Shown: one piece after another, positions 48,189 to 56,842 of the stretch | Layout: the number at the start of each line of letters is the position of its first letter | Position numbering within the stretch: the stretch's first letter is position 1 | From: Mycobacterium sp. MBM | Lineage (GTDB): Bacteria > Actinomycetota > Actinomycetes > Mycobacteriales > Mycobacteriaceae | NCBI GenBank assembly: GCA_021648845.1 | Contig: JAKJHY010000031.1 | Location: 1-64,000, forward strand | Length of the DNA: 64,000 nt | Direction: 5' to 3' | Notes under the pieces: generated by a model | What the model saw: the letters and a program-made list of their open reading frames with translations, nothing else | What the model was told of the DNA's origin: nothing | Database searches by the model: none | Program-made: the position numbers and the translations under genes

Positions 48189-51073
48189 CCACGCTGTTCT
48201 CCGACGACACGCCCACCGACGCGATGCCGCCGGCGCGGCACGCGGCCCGGCCGAAGCTGCCGCGCTTCATCAGAACGTTCGCGGTGCCGATCGTGCTGGC
48301 CTGGGTCGTCATCGTCGCCCTGCTCAATACCGCTGTTCCACAGCTCGAAGAGGTCGGCAAGCTGCGCGCCGTCTCGATGAGTCCCAACGATGCGCCCGCG
48401 TTGATCGCCACCAAGCACGTCGGGCAGAAGTTCGAAGAGTACGACACCTCCAGCTCGGTGATGATCGTGCTGGAGGGTGACGAGCCGCTGGGGCCGGACG
48501 CGCACGCGTTTTACGACGAGGTGGTCCGAAAACTCAACGCAGACACCAAGCATGTCCAGCATGTACAGGACTTCTGGGGCGACACGCTGACCGCTGCCGG
48601 TGCGCAGAGCATCGACGGCAAGGCCGCCTATGTGCAGGTCTACATCGCCGGTGACCAGGGTGAGGCACTGGCCAACGAGTCGGTGCGAACCGTCCGCGAC
48701 ATCGTCGACAGCACTCAGTCCCCGCCCGGTGTGAAGGCGTACGTCACCGGGCCCGCGGCGCTGACCACCGACCAGAACATCGTCGGCGACGCCAGCATGA
48801 AAACCATTGAGTCCGTGACGATCATGATCATCATCGTGATGCTGCTGATCATCTATCGGTCGGTCATCACGATGCTCGTCACGATGTCGATGGTGTTCGT
48901 GGGCTTGTTGTCGGCCCGTGGCATCGTGAGCTTCCTGGGCTACTACCACGTCTTCGGGCTGACCACGTTCGCGACCAGCATGGTGGTGACGCTGGCGATC
49001 GCCGCCGCCACCGACTATGCGATCTTCCTGATCGGGCGATACCAGGAGGCCCGACGATCGGGCCTGGACCGGGAATCGGCCTACTACGACATGTTCCACG
49101 GCACCGCACACGTGGTGCTCGCCTCCGGTCTGACGATCGCCGGGGCGACGGCCTGCCTGCACTTCACCCGATTGCCGTACTTCCAGAGCATGGGATTCCC
49201 GCTGGCGATCGGCATGACGATCGTGGTGGCTGCCGCGTTGACTCTCGGTCCCGCGCTGATCTCGATCGTCACCAGATTCGGAAAAGTGCTGGAACCCAAG
49301 GGTAATGGGCGTGCCCGTGGCTGGCGTCGACTCGGTACGGCCACGGTCCGTTGGCCGGGGGCGATCCTGGTGATGGCGATCGTGTTGTGCATGGTGGGCC
49401 TGCTGGCGCTGCCCGGCTATCACACCATCTACAACGACCGCATCTATCTGCCCAGCGATGTACCCGCCAACGTCGGCTACGCGGCGTCGGACCGGCACTT
49501 CTCCGACGCGAAGATGAACCCCGACCTGGTGATGGTCGAATCCGACCACGATATGCGCAATCCCGCCGATTTCCTGGTGATCGAGAAGATCGCGAAGGCG
49601 TTGGTGCGCGTGCACGGTATCGCGTCGGTCACCACGATCACCCGCCCGGACGGTAAGCCGATCAAACACGCCTCGCTGGCCTACACCATGAGCCAGAGTG
49701 GCAACGGCCAGATCATGAACAACGACTTCCAGCAGACCGTGCTGGAGAACACCCTCAAACAGGCCAACGACCTCCAGACGAGCATCGACTCGATGGAAGA
49801 GATGTACCGGGTCACCCTGCAACTCGCCACGGTGACCCGTCGGATGGCCGACAAGATGGCCAACACGTCGGACAATCTCAACGACGTGCGTGATCACCTG
49901 GCCGATTTCGACGATCAGTTCCGTCCGCTGCGCAACTATTTCTACTGGGAACCACACTGTTTCGACATCCCGCTGTGCTGGTCGATGCGATCGGTGTTCG
50001 ACAGCCTCGACGGCATCAGCACGATGTCCGACGATTTCACCGACCTGGTGCCCGACCTGGATGAGATGGCCAGGCTCACCCCGCAGATGGCTGCGGTACT
50101 GCCGGCGCAGATCCAGACGCTGAAGAATCAGAAGCAGATGCTGCTGAATCAGTACCAGGCGCAGAAGATGCAGCAGGATCAGAACATCGCCATGCAGGAG
50201 GACAGCACCGCGATGGGCGAGGCGTACGACACCGCCCGCAATGACGACACCTTCTATCTGCCGCCGGAGGCATTCGAAACCGCCGACTTCCAACGCGGGA
50301 TGAAGCTGATGATGTCTCCCGACGGAAAAGCGGTGCGGTTCACCGTGTTCCATCAGGGGGACCCGTTGACCGAGGACGGCACCGCGCGCATCGATCCGCT
50401 GCGCATCGCGGCCGCCGATGCGATCAAGGGCACCCCGCTGGAGGGCTCCACCGTCTATGTCGGCGGCAGCGCGGCAATGTACAAGGATATGCAGCAGGGC
50501 GCCGACTACGACCTGCTGATCGCCGCAGTGGCATCCCTGATCCTGATTTTCCTGATCATGGTGATCCTGACCCGAGCCATCGCCGCCGCCGCCGTCATCG
50601 TGGGCACGGTGGTACTGAGTCTGGGGACCTCGTTCGGTCTGTCCGTGCTGCTGTGGCAGCACATCGTGGGTATCCCGTTGGGCTGGATGGTGCTGCCGAT
50701 GTCGGTGATCGTGTTGCTCGCCGTCGGCGCGGATTACAACCTGCTGCTGGTGTCGCGGATGAAGGAGGAGATCAACGCGGGGATCAACACCGGGATCGTC
50801 CGGTCCATGGCCGGCACCGGATCGGTGGTCACCGCTGCGGGATTCGTGTTCGCGTTCACCATGATCGGCATGTTGGTCAGCGACATGATCGTGATCGGGC
50901 AGGTGGGTTCCACGATCGGATTGGGCCTGTTGTTCGACACCCTGGTCGTGCGTTCGCTGATGACACCGTCGATCGCCGCACTGATGGGCAGGTGGTTCTG
51001 GTGGCCGCTGCACGTGCGTCCGCGTCCGAAACCGCAACCCTGGCCCAAGGCCATCCAGGAGGTGCCCGCATGA
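48185..51073 (+). CDS. MmpL-family RND transporter
   Basis: A 962-residue RND superfamily transporter. Two hydrophobic halves (about residues 25-45 plus 195-400, and 760-945) each carry six membrane helices; the proton-relay Asp pairs sit in ATDYAIFLIGRYQEAR near 285 and VGADYNLLLVSRMKEE near 850. Periplasmic loops are large and helical, the second rich in Gln/Met (QAQKMQQDQN). Its sequence does not by itself tell which lipid is moved. It overlaps mmpS by four bases and the DUF732 gene by four, forming a tightly coupled set. Confidence 0.92.
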   Translation: MTTLFSDDTPTDAMPPARHAARPKLPRFIRTFAVPIVLAWVVIVALLNTAVPQLEEVGKLRAVSMSPNDAPALIATKHVGQKFEEYDTSSSVMIVLEGDEPLGPDAHAFYDEVVRKLNADTKHVQHVQDFWGDTLTAAGAQSIDGKAAYVQVYIAGDQGEALANESVRTVRDIVDSTQSPPGVKAYVTGPAALTTDQNIVGDASMKTIESVTIMIIIVMLLIIYRSVITMLVTMSMVFVGLLSARGIVSFLGYYHVFGLTTFATSMVVTLAIAAATDYAIFLIGRYQEARRSGLDRESAYYDMFHGTAHVVLASGLTIAGATACLHFTRLPYFQSMGFPLAIGMTIVVAAALTLGPALISIVTRFGKVLEPKGNGRARGWRRLGTATVRWPGAILVMAIVLCMVGLLALPGYHTIYNDRIYLPSDVPANVGYAASDRHFSDAKMNPDLVMVESDHDMRNPADFLVIEKIAKALVRVHGIASVTTITRPDGKPIKHASLAYTMSQSGNGQIMNNDFQQTVLENTLKQANDLQTSIDSMEEMYRVTLQLATVTRRMADKMANTSDNLNDVRDHLADFDDQFRPLRNYFYWEPHCFDIPLCWSMRSVFDSLDGISTMSDDFTDLVPDLDEMARLTPQMAAVLPAQIQTLKNQKQMLLNQYQAQKMQQDQNIAMQEDSTAMGEAYDTARNDDTFYLPPEAFETADFQRGMKLMMSPDGKAVRFTVFHQGDPLTEDGTARIDPLRIAAADAIKGTPLEGSTVYVGGSAAMYKDMQQGADYDLLIAAVASLILIFLIMVILTRAIAAAAVIVGTVVLSLGTSFGLSVLLWQHIVGIPLGWMVLPMSVIVLLAVGADYNLLLVSRMKEEINAGINTGIVRSMAGTGSVVTAAGFVFAFTMIGMLVSDMIVIGQVGSTIGLGLLFDTLVVRSLMTPSIAALMGRWFWWPLHVRPRPKPQPWPKAIQEVPA

Positions 51074-51414
51074 AGCGAGGACTGATCACCGGGCTGGCTT
51101 CGGCCCTCATCGCACTGCCCATCGCGTCGGCCCCGGTCGCACTGGCCGACCGAGACACCGATTTCGCGACCCAGTTACACGGCTTCGGGATCTACGGGCA
51201 ACGGGATTTCAACGCGTGGCTGGCCAAGATCACCTGCAAGAGGCTGACCACCGGGGTGGACGCCGACGCCCGAGAGTCCGCGGTGTTCCTGTCGCAGAAT
51301 CTCGCGCGCGACACGAGCACCGAGCAGGTGTGGCAGTTCCTCGGTGCCGGGATCCCGCTGTACTGCCCCGAGCACACTGCGGCGTTGACCGCGCTGGCCG
51401 GTGATCCCGCATGA
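51070..51414 (+). CDS. DUF732 exported protein in the mmpS-mmpL unit
   Basis: A 114-residue exported protein: signal peptide (about 1-26, ending ALA-D) then a DUF732 domain with DTDFATQLHGFGIYG, two Cys (KITCKRL near 56 and LYCPEH near 99) likely in a disulfide, and TSTEQVWQFLGAGI. DUF732 proteins are mycobacterial exported proteins of unknown role. It begins in the mmpL stop and ends overlapping the DUF5078 gene by four bases. Confidence 0.85.
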   Translation: MKRGLITGLASALIALPIASAPVALADRDTDFATQLHGFGIYGQRDFNAWLAKITCKRLTTGVDADARESAVFLSQNLARDTSTEQVWQFLGAGIPLYCPEHTAALTALAGDPA

Positions 51415-51887
51415 ACTCGTCCCGCCTCGGGTGGATCATGCGGGCGCTGCTGCTGGTGGTGTCGGCCTCGGCGGCGGCCGCGCTGCTCACGTCGCCGCAG
51501 GCCGTCGCCGACGCCACCGACGAATATCCGATCCCCAGCAAGCAGATCGAAACGCAATGCGACGCCGAGCAATACCTGGCCGCGGCACGCGACACCAGTC
51601 CGATCTACTTCGAGCGGTACATGCTGGACAAGAGCAACCGTCCGCTCGACGTTCAGCAGGCCGCCGAGGATCGCATCCACTGGTTCTACTCGTTGGATGC
51701 CGCCGGGCGACGCCAGTACTCCGAGGACACCGCCACCAACATTTACTACGAGCAGGTCGCCACCCGCTGGGGGAACTGGGCGAAGGTGTTCTTCAACAAC
51801 AAGGGCGTGGTGGCCAAGGCGACCGCCGTCTGCATGAACTACCCGCGCGGTGACCTCTCGGTGTGGGACTGGCCGGTCGCGCGCTGA
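51411..51887 (+). CDS. DUF5078-type exported protein in the mmpS-mmpL unit
   Basis: A 158-residue exported protein with a signal peptide (about 1-34) and a mature helical domain carrying CDAEQYLAAARDTSPIYFERYMLD and IHWFYSLDAAGRRQYSED, which I recognise as the DUF5078 family often found beside MmpL genes in mycobacteria (from memory). Two Cys, near 50 and 143, could pair. It overlaps DUF732 by four bases, so it is the last gene of the four-gene unit. Confidence 0.78.
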   Translation: MNSSRLGWIMRALLLVVSASAAAALLTSPQAVADATDEYPIPSKQIETQCDAEQYLAAARDTSPIYFERYMLDKSNRPLDVQQAAEDRIHWFYSLDAAGRRQYSEDTATNIYYEQVATRWGNWAKVFFNNKGVVAKATAVCMNYPRGDLSVWDWPVAR

Positions 51888-51906
51888 ACTGCCTACGCTG
51901 GCCCGC

Positions 51907-52155
51907 ATGGGCCAGCCGTACCGGGATGAGTACGACGACGTCGACGGCGACTTCGGTGACGACGACGAGATCACCCCGCGTCCCAGCATTCGCGGTGCGG
52001 TGGGGATCTTCCTGCTCGGGTGGCTCTTCCTGCCGACGGCCGGCGTGCTGTTGAGCGAGCTGGCGAGCCCCTGGTTCGAGGTCGCCGCCTTGGTGACACT
52101 GCTGTTCATCGCGGTCTTCGTCGTGTCGGTGGTCCGGGTGGTCAAGAACTTCTAG
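51907..52155 (+). CDS. Small membrane protein with acidic N-terminus
   Basis: An 82-residue protein: 25 residues rich in Asp (DEYDDVDGDFGDDDE) then two membrane helices (about 29-50 and 57-77). A TACGCT hexamer at 51894-51899 sits seven bases before the ATG, suggesting an own leaderless transcript despite the short gap to the gene upstream. No family was recognised; function unknown. Confidence 0.65.
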   Translation: MGQPYRDEYDDVDGDFGDDDEITPRPSIRGAVGIFLLGWLFLPTAGVLLSELASPWFEVAALVTLLFIAVFVVSVVRVVKNF

Positions 52156-52197
52156 CCGAGGCGCCAACCCACTGGTCGGGAGGGTGGTCGCCGGGCT

Positions 52198-52203
52198 TAG
52201 TCT
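52198..52203 (+). promoter_or_regulatory. Predicted -10 element of the SDR gene at 52210
   Basis: TAGTCT, six bases before the GTG at 52210; leaderless transcript predicted. Confidence 0.45.
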
Positions 52204-52209
52204 GTCGAC

Positions 52210-52986
52210 GTGGATATCAATGGAGCTAGCGCAATCGTCACCGGTGGCGCGTCCGGCATCGGCGCGGCCTCGGCCCGCCAGCTGGCCGCCAAGGGCGCCA
52301 GGGTCGTCGTCGCCGACCTCAACGCCGAACGCGGGCAGGAACTCGCCAGCGAGATCGGCGGCGTCTTCGTCACCGTGGACGTCACCAACACCGACCAGAT
52401 CCTGGACGCGGTGAACACCGCCGTCGATCTCGGCCCGCTGCGTGCCCTGGTCAACTCGGCCGGTATCGGCTGGGCCCAGCGCACCATCGGCAAGGACGGC
52501 GAGTTCGCCTCGGCGCACAACCTGGATGCCTACAAGAAGGTGCTCGCCATCAACCTGGTCGGCACCTTCGACTGCATCCGGCTGGCTGCCACCGCGATGA
52601 GTCGCAACGAGTTCACCGACACCGGTGAGCGCGGCGCGATCGTCAACCTGACCAGCGTGGCGGCCTTCGACGGACAGATCGGTCAGGCCGCATATTCGTC
52701 GTCCAAGGGCGGCGTCGTGGGTCTGACGCTGCCGGTCGCGCGGGATCTGTCCGCGGCGGGTATCCGGGTCAACACCGTGGCCCCGGGCCTGATCGACACG
52801 CCGATCTACGGTGAGGGCGAGGCCTCGGAGGCATTCAAGGCCAAGCTCGGCGAGTCGGTGCTGTTCCCGCACCGCCTCGGCAAGCCGGAGGAACTGGCCT
52901 CGATGGTGATGGAGCTGCTCACCAACTCCTATATGAACGCCGAGGTCGTCCGCGTCGACGGCGGCATCCGGATGCCCCCGAAGTAA
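52210..52986 (+). CDS. SDR-family 3-hydroxyacyl-CoA/3-hydroxy-2-methylbutyryl-CoA dehydrogenase-like enzyme
   Basis: A 258-residue short-chain dehydrogenase: TGGASGIG near residue 12, ADLNAERG after the second strand (Asp selects NAD), NSAGIG near 82, NLTSVAAFDG with catalytic Ser, and YSSSKGG near 165. Its layout resembles human HSD17B10/type II 3-hydroxyacyl-CoA dehydrogenase and its mycobacterial relative Rv1144 (recalled), oxidising 3-hydroxyacyl-CoA. GTG start is supported by the TAGTCT hexamer. A hairpin terminator follows. Confidence 0.86.
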   Translation: MDINGASAIVTGGASGIGAASARQLAAKGARVVVADLNAERGQELASEIGGVFVTVDVTNTDQILDAVNTAVDLGPLRALVNSAGIGWAQRTIGKDGEFASAHNLDAYKKVLAINLVGTFDCIRLAATAMSRNEFTDTGERGAIVNLTSVAAFDGQIGQAAYSSSKGGVVGLTLPVARDLSAAGIRVNTVAPGLIDTPIYGEGEASEAFKAKLGESVLFPHRLGKPEELASMVMELLTNSYMNAEVVRVDGGIRMPPK

Positions 52987-52994
52987 CCCTCTGC

Positions 52995-53032
52995 CACCCA
53001 ACCCCCTTGCCCCCGGGTGAGGGGGTTGGGTG
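52995..53032. terminator. Bidirectional hairpin terminator
   Basis: CACCCAACCCCCT at 52995-53007 pairs perfectly with AGGGGGTTGGGTG at 53020-53032 around a 12-base loop. It lies between convergent genes, 9 bases after the SDR stop and 38 before the TetR stop. There is no T-run, as is common in mycobacteria. Confidence 0.75.
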
Positions 53033-53070
53033 CGTACGTCTGCACGCTGAATTCCTAGGGGCCGGCTGCC

Positions 53071-53706
53071 TCAGCGGATCATGTCGATCGCCGACTGAAA
53101 GACCAGTCGGGCGTGCAGTTCGAACAATTCGACGAAGCGCTGCGGATTGTCCTCGATTTCGTTGGCGATGAACAGGCCGTCGGCTCCCGCGATCAGATAC
53201 GTGGTCAGTGACTCGACCTTGTCGTCGTCCAGACCGGGCGCGACGGCGCGGATGATGCCGGCGAACTGATCGAATGTGGCACCGCGGCTCTGCAAGAACT
53301 TCGTCCTGGCGTTCCGCTCGGTCGGGCGGCGGTCCAACGCGAGCTTGAGCCCGAGCCGAAGGAAATCGGGCGCCTCCTGTAGGGCCTTGGCGACCTGGCT
53401 GCCGATGTGGCCCGCCCAGGCGTCGGCATCGCCGTCGGCGGGCAGGCTCAGGGCCGCCGCCCAACGCTGATAGCTGCGATCGATCACGGCGGCGATCAGG
53501 TCATCCTTGTCGGTGAAGTGCCAGTAGATCGATGTCGGTGGTAAGCCGCTGCGCTTGCTGACCGCCGAGATCGTGGTCCCGTCGTACCCGCGCTCGGTGG
53601 CGACCTCGGTGGCGGCGTCCAGGATGCGTTCCCGGGAACGGTCCCCGTTTACGCGGGTCCGGCGCGTCCGGTGCCGGGAGGTCGGCTCCGGGTGGTGATC
53701 GGTCAT
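53071..53706 (-). CDS. TetR-family regulator divergent from a sulfatase gene
   Basis: A 211-residue TetR regulator with a basic N-terminal extension (TSRHRTRRTRVNGDRSRER), then HTH: RILDAATEVATERGYDGTTISAVSKRSGLPPTSIYWHFTDKDDLIAAV. The C-terminal domain is Asp/Leu-rich. It is divergent from the sulfatase with a 79-base gap that holds a perfect inverted repeat at 53746-53769, likely its operator. Confidence 0.87.
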   Translation of the reverse strand: MTDHHPEPTSRHRTRRTRVNGDRSRERILDAATEVATERGYDGTTISAVSKRSGLPPTSIYWHFTDKDDLIAAVIDRSYQRWAAALSLPADGDADAWAGHIGSQVAKALQEAPDFLRLGLKLALDRRPTERNARTKFLQSRGATFDQFAGIIRAVAPGLDDDKVESLTTYLIAGADGLFIANEIEDNPQRFVELFELHARLVFQSAIDMIR

Positions 53707-53745
53707 GACATCACGATCTCACGTGGTCAAACCTCTGTATACCGG

Positions 53746-53769
53746 TTAATGTATAGAGCGCTACATTAA
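53746..53769. promoter_or_regulatory. Predicted operator between tetR and sulfatase
   Basis: TTAATGTA at 53746-53753 and TACATTAA at 53762-53769 are exact complements with an 8-base spacer, about 15 bases before the sulfatase GTG. A related TGTATACC lies just upstream at 53736-53743. The A/T-rich site stands out from the G+C-rich surroundings. Confidence 0.6.
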
Positions 53770-53785
53770 GAGAAGGGCGGTCGCC

Positions 53786-55546
53786 GTGACCACCAACGCA
53801 AGGCCCAACCGCAGAACATTCCTGGCCATGGCTGGGGTGTCGGTCGCCGCCGCTGCCGCCGCGTGTACCCCGAATCCGACCGACACCCCGACCACCCCGA
53901 AGGCCGGGCTGCCGTCGGCCGCCAAGCACAACATCCTGTTCGTCTTCACCGACCAGGAGCGCTACGTCGAAGAGTGGCCGTCCGGGATGTCGCTGCCCGG
54001 GCGTGATCGGCTGCGCACCGACGGTGTCACCTTCACCAACCACTACTGCCCGGCGGTGATGTGTACCAGCTCCCGCGCGGTGATCCTGACCGGACTGCAG
54101 ACACCGGACAACGGCATGTTCGAGAACGTCGATATGCCGTACGTCAACTCGATGAATCCGGACATCCCGACTGCGGGCGACATGTTGCGCAAGGCCGGTT
54201 ACTACACCGCCTACAAGGGGAAGTGGCATCTCAACAGCGCGTTCGAAACCGAGCAGCCCGACCGTCTGTTCACCAAGGAAATGGAGGCCTACGGATTCTC
54301 CGACTACGTCTGGCCCGGCGATGTCCTCACGCACACTCTCGGTGGATACCACTACGACAACATGATCGGCGGCAGCGCCGTGTCCTGGCTGCGCGACCAG
54401 GGGCGCGCGCTGGCCGACGAGAACAAGCCGTGGGCCCTCTTCGTCAGCCTGGTCAATCCTCACGACATCATGTACTTCAACACCGATGCACCCGGACAGA
54501 GCGTCCAGGACAACGGACGGCTGCTGATGGAGGCGGCGCGGGCTCCGGACAACGAGTTGTACTCCAAGACCTGGGACGCTGCGCTGCCGAAAAGCCTCAA
54601 CCAGCCGATGGACGAGCCGGGGCGACCCACCGCGCACGGCGAGTACCTCAAAGCGTGGGGATATGCACTGGGCACGATCCCGCCGGAGGAGGAGCGCTGG
54701 CGCCGGTTCTCGGACTTCTATCTCAACAGCATCCGCAGCGTGGATCAGCAGCTCGCACTGCTACTCGACGAACTCGACAACTTGAAGCTGACCGACAACA
54801 CCATCGTCGTGTTCACCAGCGACCACGGTGAGATGGGCGGGGCCCATGGTCTTCGCGGCAAGGGGCCGTTCGCCTACCAGGAGGCCATTCATCTCCCGCT
54901 GCATATCATGCATCCGGATGTCACTGGGGGGCAGGATGTCTCGGCCTTGACAGGGCACATCGACCTGGCGCCGAGCCTGTTGGCCTTCGCGGGTGTCAAG
55001 GCCGGCAACGAGGGCGAGGTGGCAGGCCGCGACTTGCCGGGGCGGGATTTCAGTGCGGCACTGGGTAATCCCCGGTCCGCCGACGAACACACGGTGCGCG
55101 AGGCCCTGCTGTTCACCTACAGCGGGCTGGCCACCAACGACAGCGAGGCCATCCGGATCGTCGCCGACGCCAAGGCTGCCGGAAAGGACCCCAAACAGGC
55201 GATGGCCGAGGCGGGCTACCGGCCGGACCTGAGCAAGCGGGGCAGTCTACGGACGATGTTCGACGGCCGCTACAAGTTCACCCGCTACTTCGCGCCCACC
55301 CAGCGCAACCTGCCGCAGACCCTCGACGAGCTGTACAAGTTCAACGATGTCGAGCTCTTCGACCTGCAGGAGGACCCGGGTGAGATGACGAATCTGGCTG
55401 CGAAAAAGGGAGACAACGCCGATATGGTGATGGCCTCCAGCATGAAGCTGGAGGCCATCATCAAACACGAAATCGGAGTCGATGACGGTCGTGAGATGCC
55501 GCATTTCGACGCTATCGACTGGACGATCGACCGCCTCGATCTCTAG
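53786..55546 (+). CDS. Sulfatase-like lipoprotein/exported hydrolase with CTSSR active-site motif
   Basis: A 586-residue sulfatase-superfamily protein. The N-terminus has RRTFLA at residues 9-14 (Tat-like twin Arg) and a lipobox AAAC at 24-27, so it is probably a Tat-exported lipoprotein. The alkaline phosphatase fold carries metal Asp56 in FTDQE, the nucleophile region Cys93-Thr-Ser-Ser-Arg97, GKWHL near residue 148 and SDHGEMGGAHGLRGKG near 350. Cys-type sulfatases need CxPxR (P or A at position 3) for formylglycine; here the third residue is Ser. Function could be sulfatase, phosphonate or other ester hydrolysis. Confidence 0.85.
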   Translation: MTTNARPNRRTFLAMAGVSVAAAAAACTPNPTDTPTTPKAGLPSAAKHNILFVFTDQERYVEEWPSGMSLPGRDRLRTDGVTFTNHYCPAVMCTSSRAVILTGLQTPDNGMFENVDMPYVNSMNPDIPTAGDMLRKAGYYTAYKGKWHLNSAFETEQPDRLFTKEMEAYGFSDYVWPGDVLTHTLGGYHYDNMIGGSAVSWLRDQGRALADENKPWALFVSLVNPHDIMYFNTDAPGQSVQDNGRLLMEAARAPDNELYSKTWDAALPKSLNQPMDEPGRPTAHGEYLKAWGYALGTIPPEEERWRRFSDFYLNSIRSVDQQLALLLDELDNLKLTDNTIVVFTSDHGEMGGAHGLRGKGPFAYQEAIHLPLHIMHPDVTGGQDVSALTGHIDLAPSLLAFAGVKAGNEGEVAGRDLPGRDFSAALGNPRSADEHTVREALLFTYSGLATNDSEAIRIVADAKAAGKDPKQAMAEAGYRPDLSKRGSLRTMFDGRYKFTRYFAPTQRNLPQTLDELYKFNDVELFDLQEDPGEMTNLAAKKGDNADMVMASSMKLEAIIKHEIGVDDGREMPHFDAIDWTIDRLDL

Positions 55547-55555
55547 CGGACCGGC

Positions 55556-56680
55556 TTACCAGTCGGCCTCGTCGAAACGAATGACGCCGCGGATGTTGTT
55601 GCCGTCCAGCATGTCCTGGTAGCCGGTGTTGATATCTTCCAGGCGGTAGCTGCGAGTGATCATATCGTCGATGTTCAGCAGGCCCGATTTGTACAGCGCG
55701 GTCAGCCGCGGTGTCTCCACATGGGAGCTACCGCCGCCGAAAATGTTGCCCTTCAACGTCTTCTGCAGCATGGTGAACAAGAACAGGTTCAACTTCACGT
55801 CGGCGTCGAGCATCGAGCCCATCCCGGTGACCACGCAGGTGCCGGTCTTGGCGGTGAGGATCATCGCCTCTTCGACGTACTCGCCCTTCATCTCGCCGAC
55901 GGCGATGATGACCTTGTCGGCCATCAGCCCGTGCGTGATGTCGATGACCGGCGCGATGGCCTCGGCCATCGTCGGGTAGACGTGCGTGGCGCCGAACTTG
56001 ATCGCCTGTTCGCGCTTCCATTCGTTGGGGTCGATGGCGATGACCTGCTTGGCGCCGGAGATGACCGCACCCTGCAGCGCACTCATACCGATCCCGCCGA
56101 CGCCGACGATGATGACGGTTTCGCCGGGCTTGACGTCGGCGACATTGGTGGCCGACCCGAAGCCGGTCGGCACCGCGCAGCCCATGATGGCTGCGGTCTC
56201 GAACGGGATGTCGTCGTCGATCTTGACGACCGAATCCTTGTGCACCGTCATGTAGGGGGCGAAGGTGCCGAGCAGGTTCATCGGGGACACTTCACGGGTG
56301 CCGGCATGGATGCGGCTGGTGCCGTCGGCGATGGCCTTGCCGCCGAGCAGCACCGCGCCGCGGTCGCACAGCGACCGGAAACCCTTCAGACAGGGCGGGC
56401 ACTCGCCGCAGGCGGGGATGAAGGCCAGGATGACGTGATCACCCTCGGCCAGGCCGGTGACGTTCTTACCGACTTTGGTGATGACACCGGCGCCCTCGTG
56501 ACCGCCGAGCGCCGGCAGTCCGATCGGGGTCGCGCCGGTGGTGATGTGGTAGTCGGAATGGCACATGCCTGCGGCGTGCATCTGGATCTGCACCTCGTCG
56601 GCCACCGGGTCGCCAAGATCGATCTCGTCGACCGAGAACGGCGAATTCAGCTCCCAGAGCAGGGCACCTTTGGTCTTCAT
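55556..56680 (-). CDS. NDMA-dependent (mycofactocin-associated) alcohol dehydrogenase
   Basis: A 374-residue zinc alcohol dehydrogenase. Catalytic zinc: GMCHSDYH (Cys, His) and GGHEGAG; structural zinc lobe CGECPPCLKGFRSLC near 95. Rossmann motif VGVGGIGMSALQ near 200 then IDPNEWKRE with Asp for NAD. The sequence closely matches, from memory, the TIGR03989 NDMA-dependent class, whose tightly bound nicotinamide is recycled with the peptide-derived cofactor mycofactocin. No mycofactocin biosynthesis gene is in this window. A TATTAT hexamer at 56694-56689 may be its -10. The gene is divergent from the VOC gene. Confidence 0.88.
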   Translation of the reverse strand: MKTKGALLWELNSPFSVDEIDLGDPVADEVQIQMHAAGMCHSDYHITTGATPIGLPALGGHEGAGVITKVGKNVTGLAEGDHVILAFIPACGECPPCLKGFRSLCDRGAVLLGGKAIADGTSRIHAGTREVSPMNLLGTFAPYMTVHKDSVVKIDDDIPFETAAIMGCAVPTGFGSATNVADVKPGETVIIVGVGGIGMSALQGAVISGAKQVIAIDPNEWKREQAIKFGATHVYPTMAEAIAPVIDITHGLMADKVIIAVGEMKGEYVEEAMILTAKTGTCVVTGMGSMLDADVKLNLFLFTMLQKTLKGNIFGGGSSHVETPRLTALYKSGLLNIDDMITRSYRLEDINTGYQDMLDGNNIRGVIRFDEADW

Positions 56681-56842
56681 GGATTCCGATAATAGAACAC
56701 GTTTCAGATATCTCGATATGGAGCCGGTGAACAGCAAATATAGCCGCTTTCGATCGTTGTCATCAGGGTCGAGCGATGAATCGGCGTCCCGATGCCGGTC
56801 TATTCATAGGTTGGCCGAGAATCCCTCAGAAAGGTGTCCGAG

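Noticed and set aside
48164..51037. 957-codon open frame on the minus strand
   Set aside because: Antisense to mmpL; the product is a run of Arg, His, Asp and Gln typical of shadow frames. The sense strand encodes a clear RND transporter.
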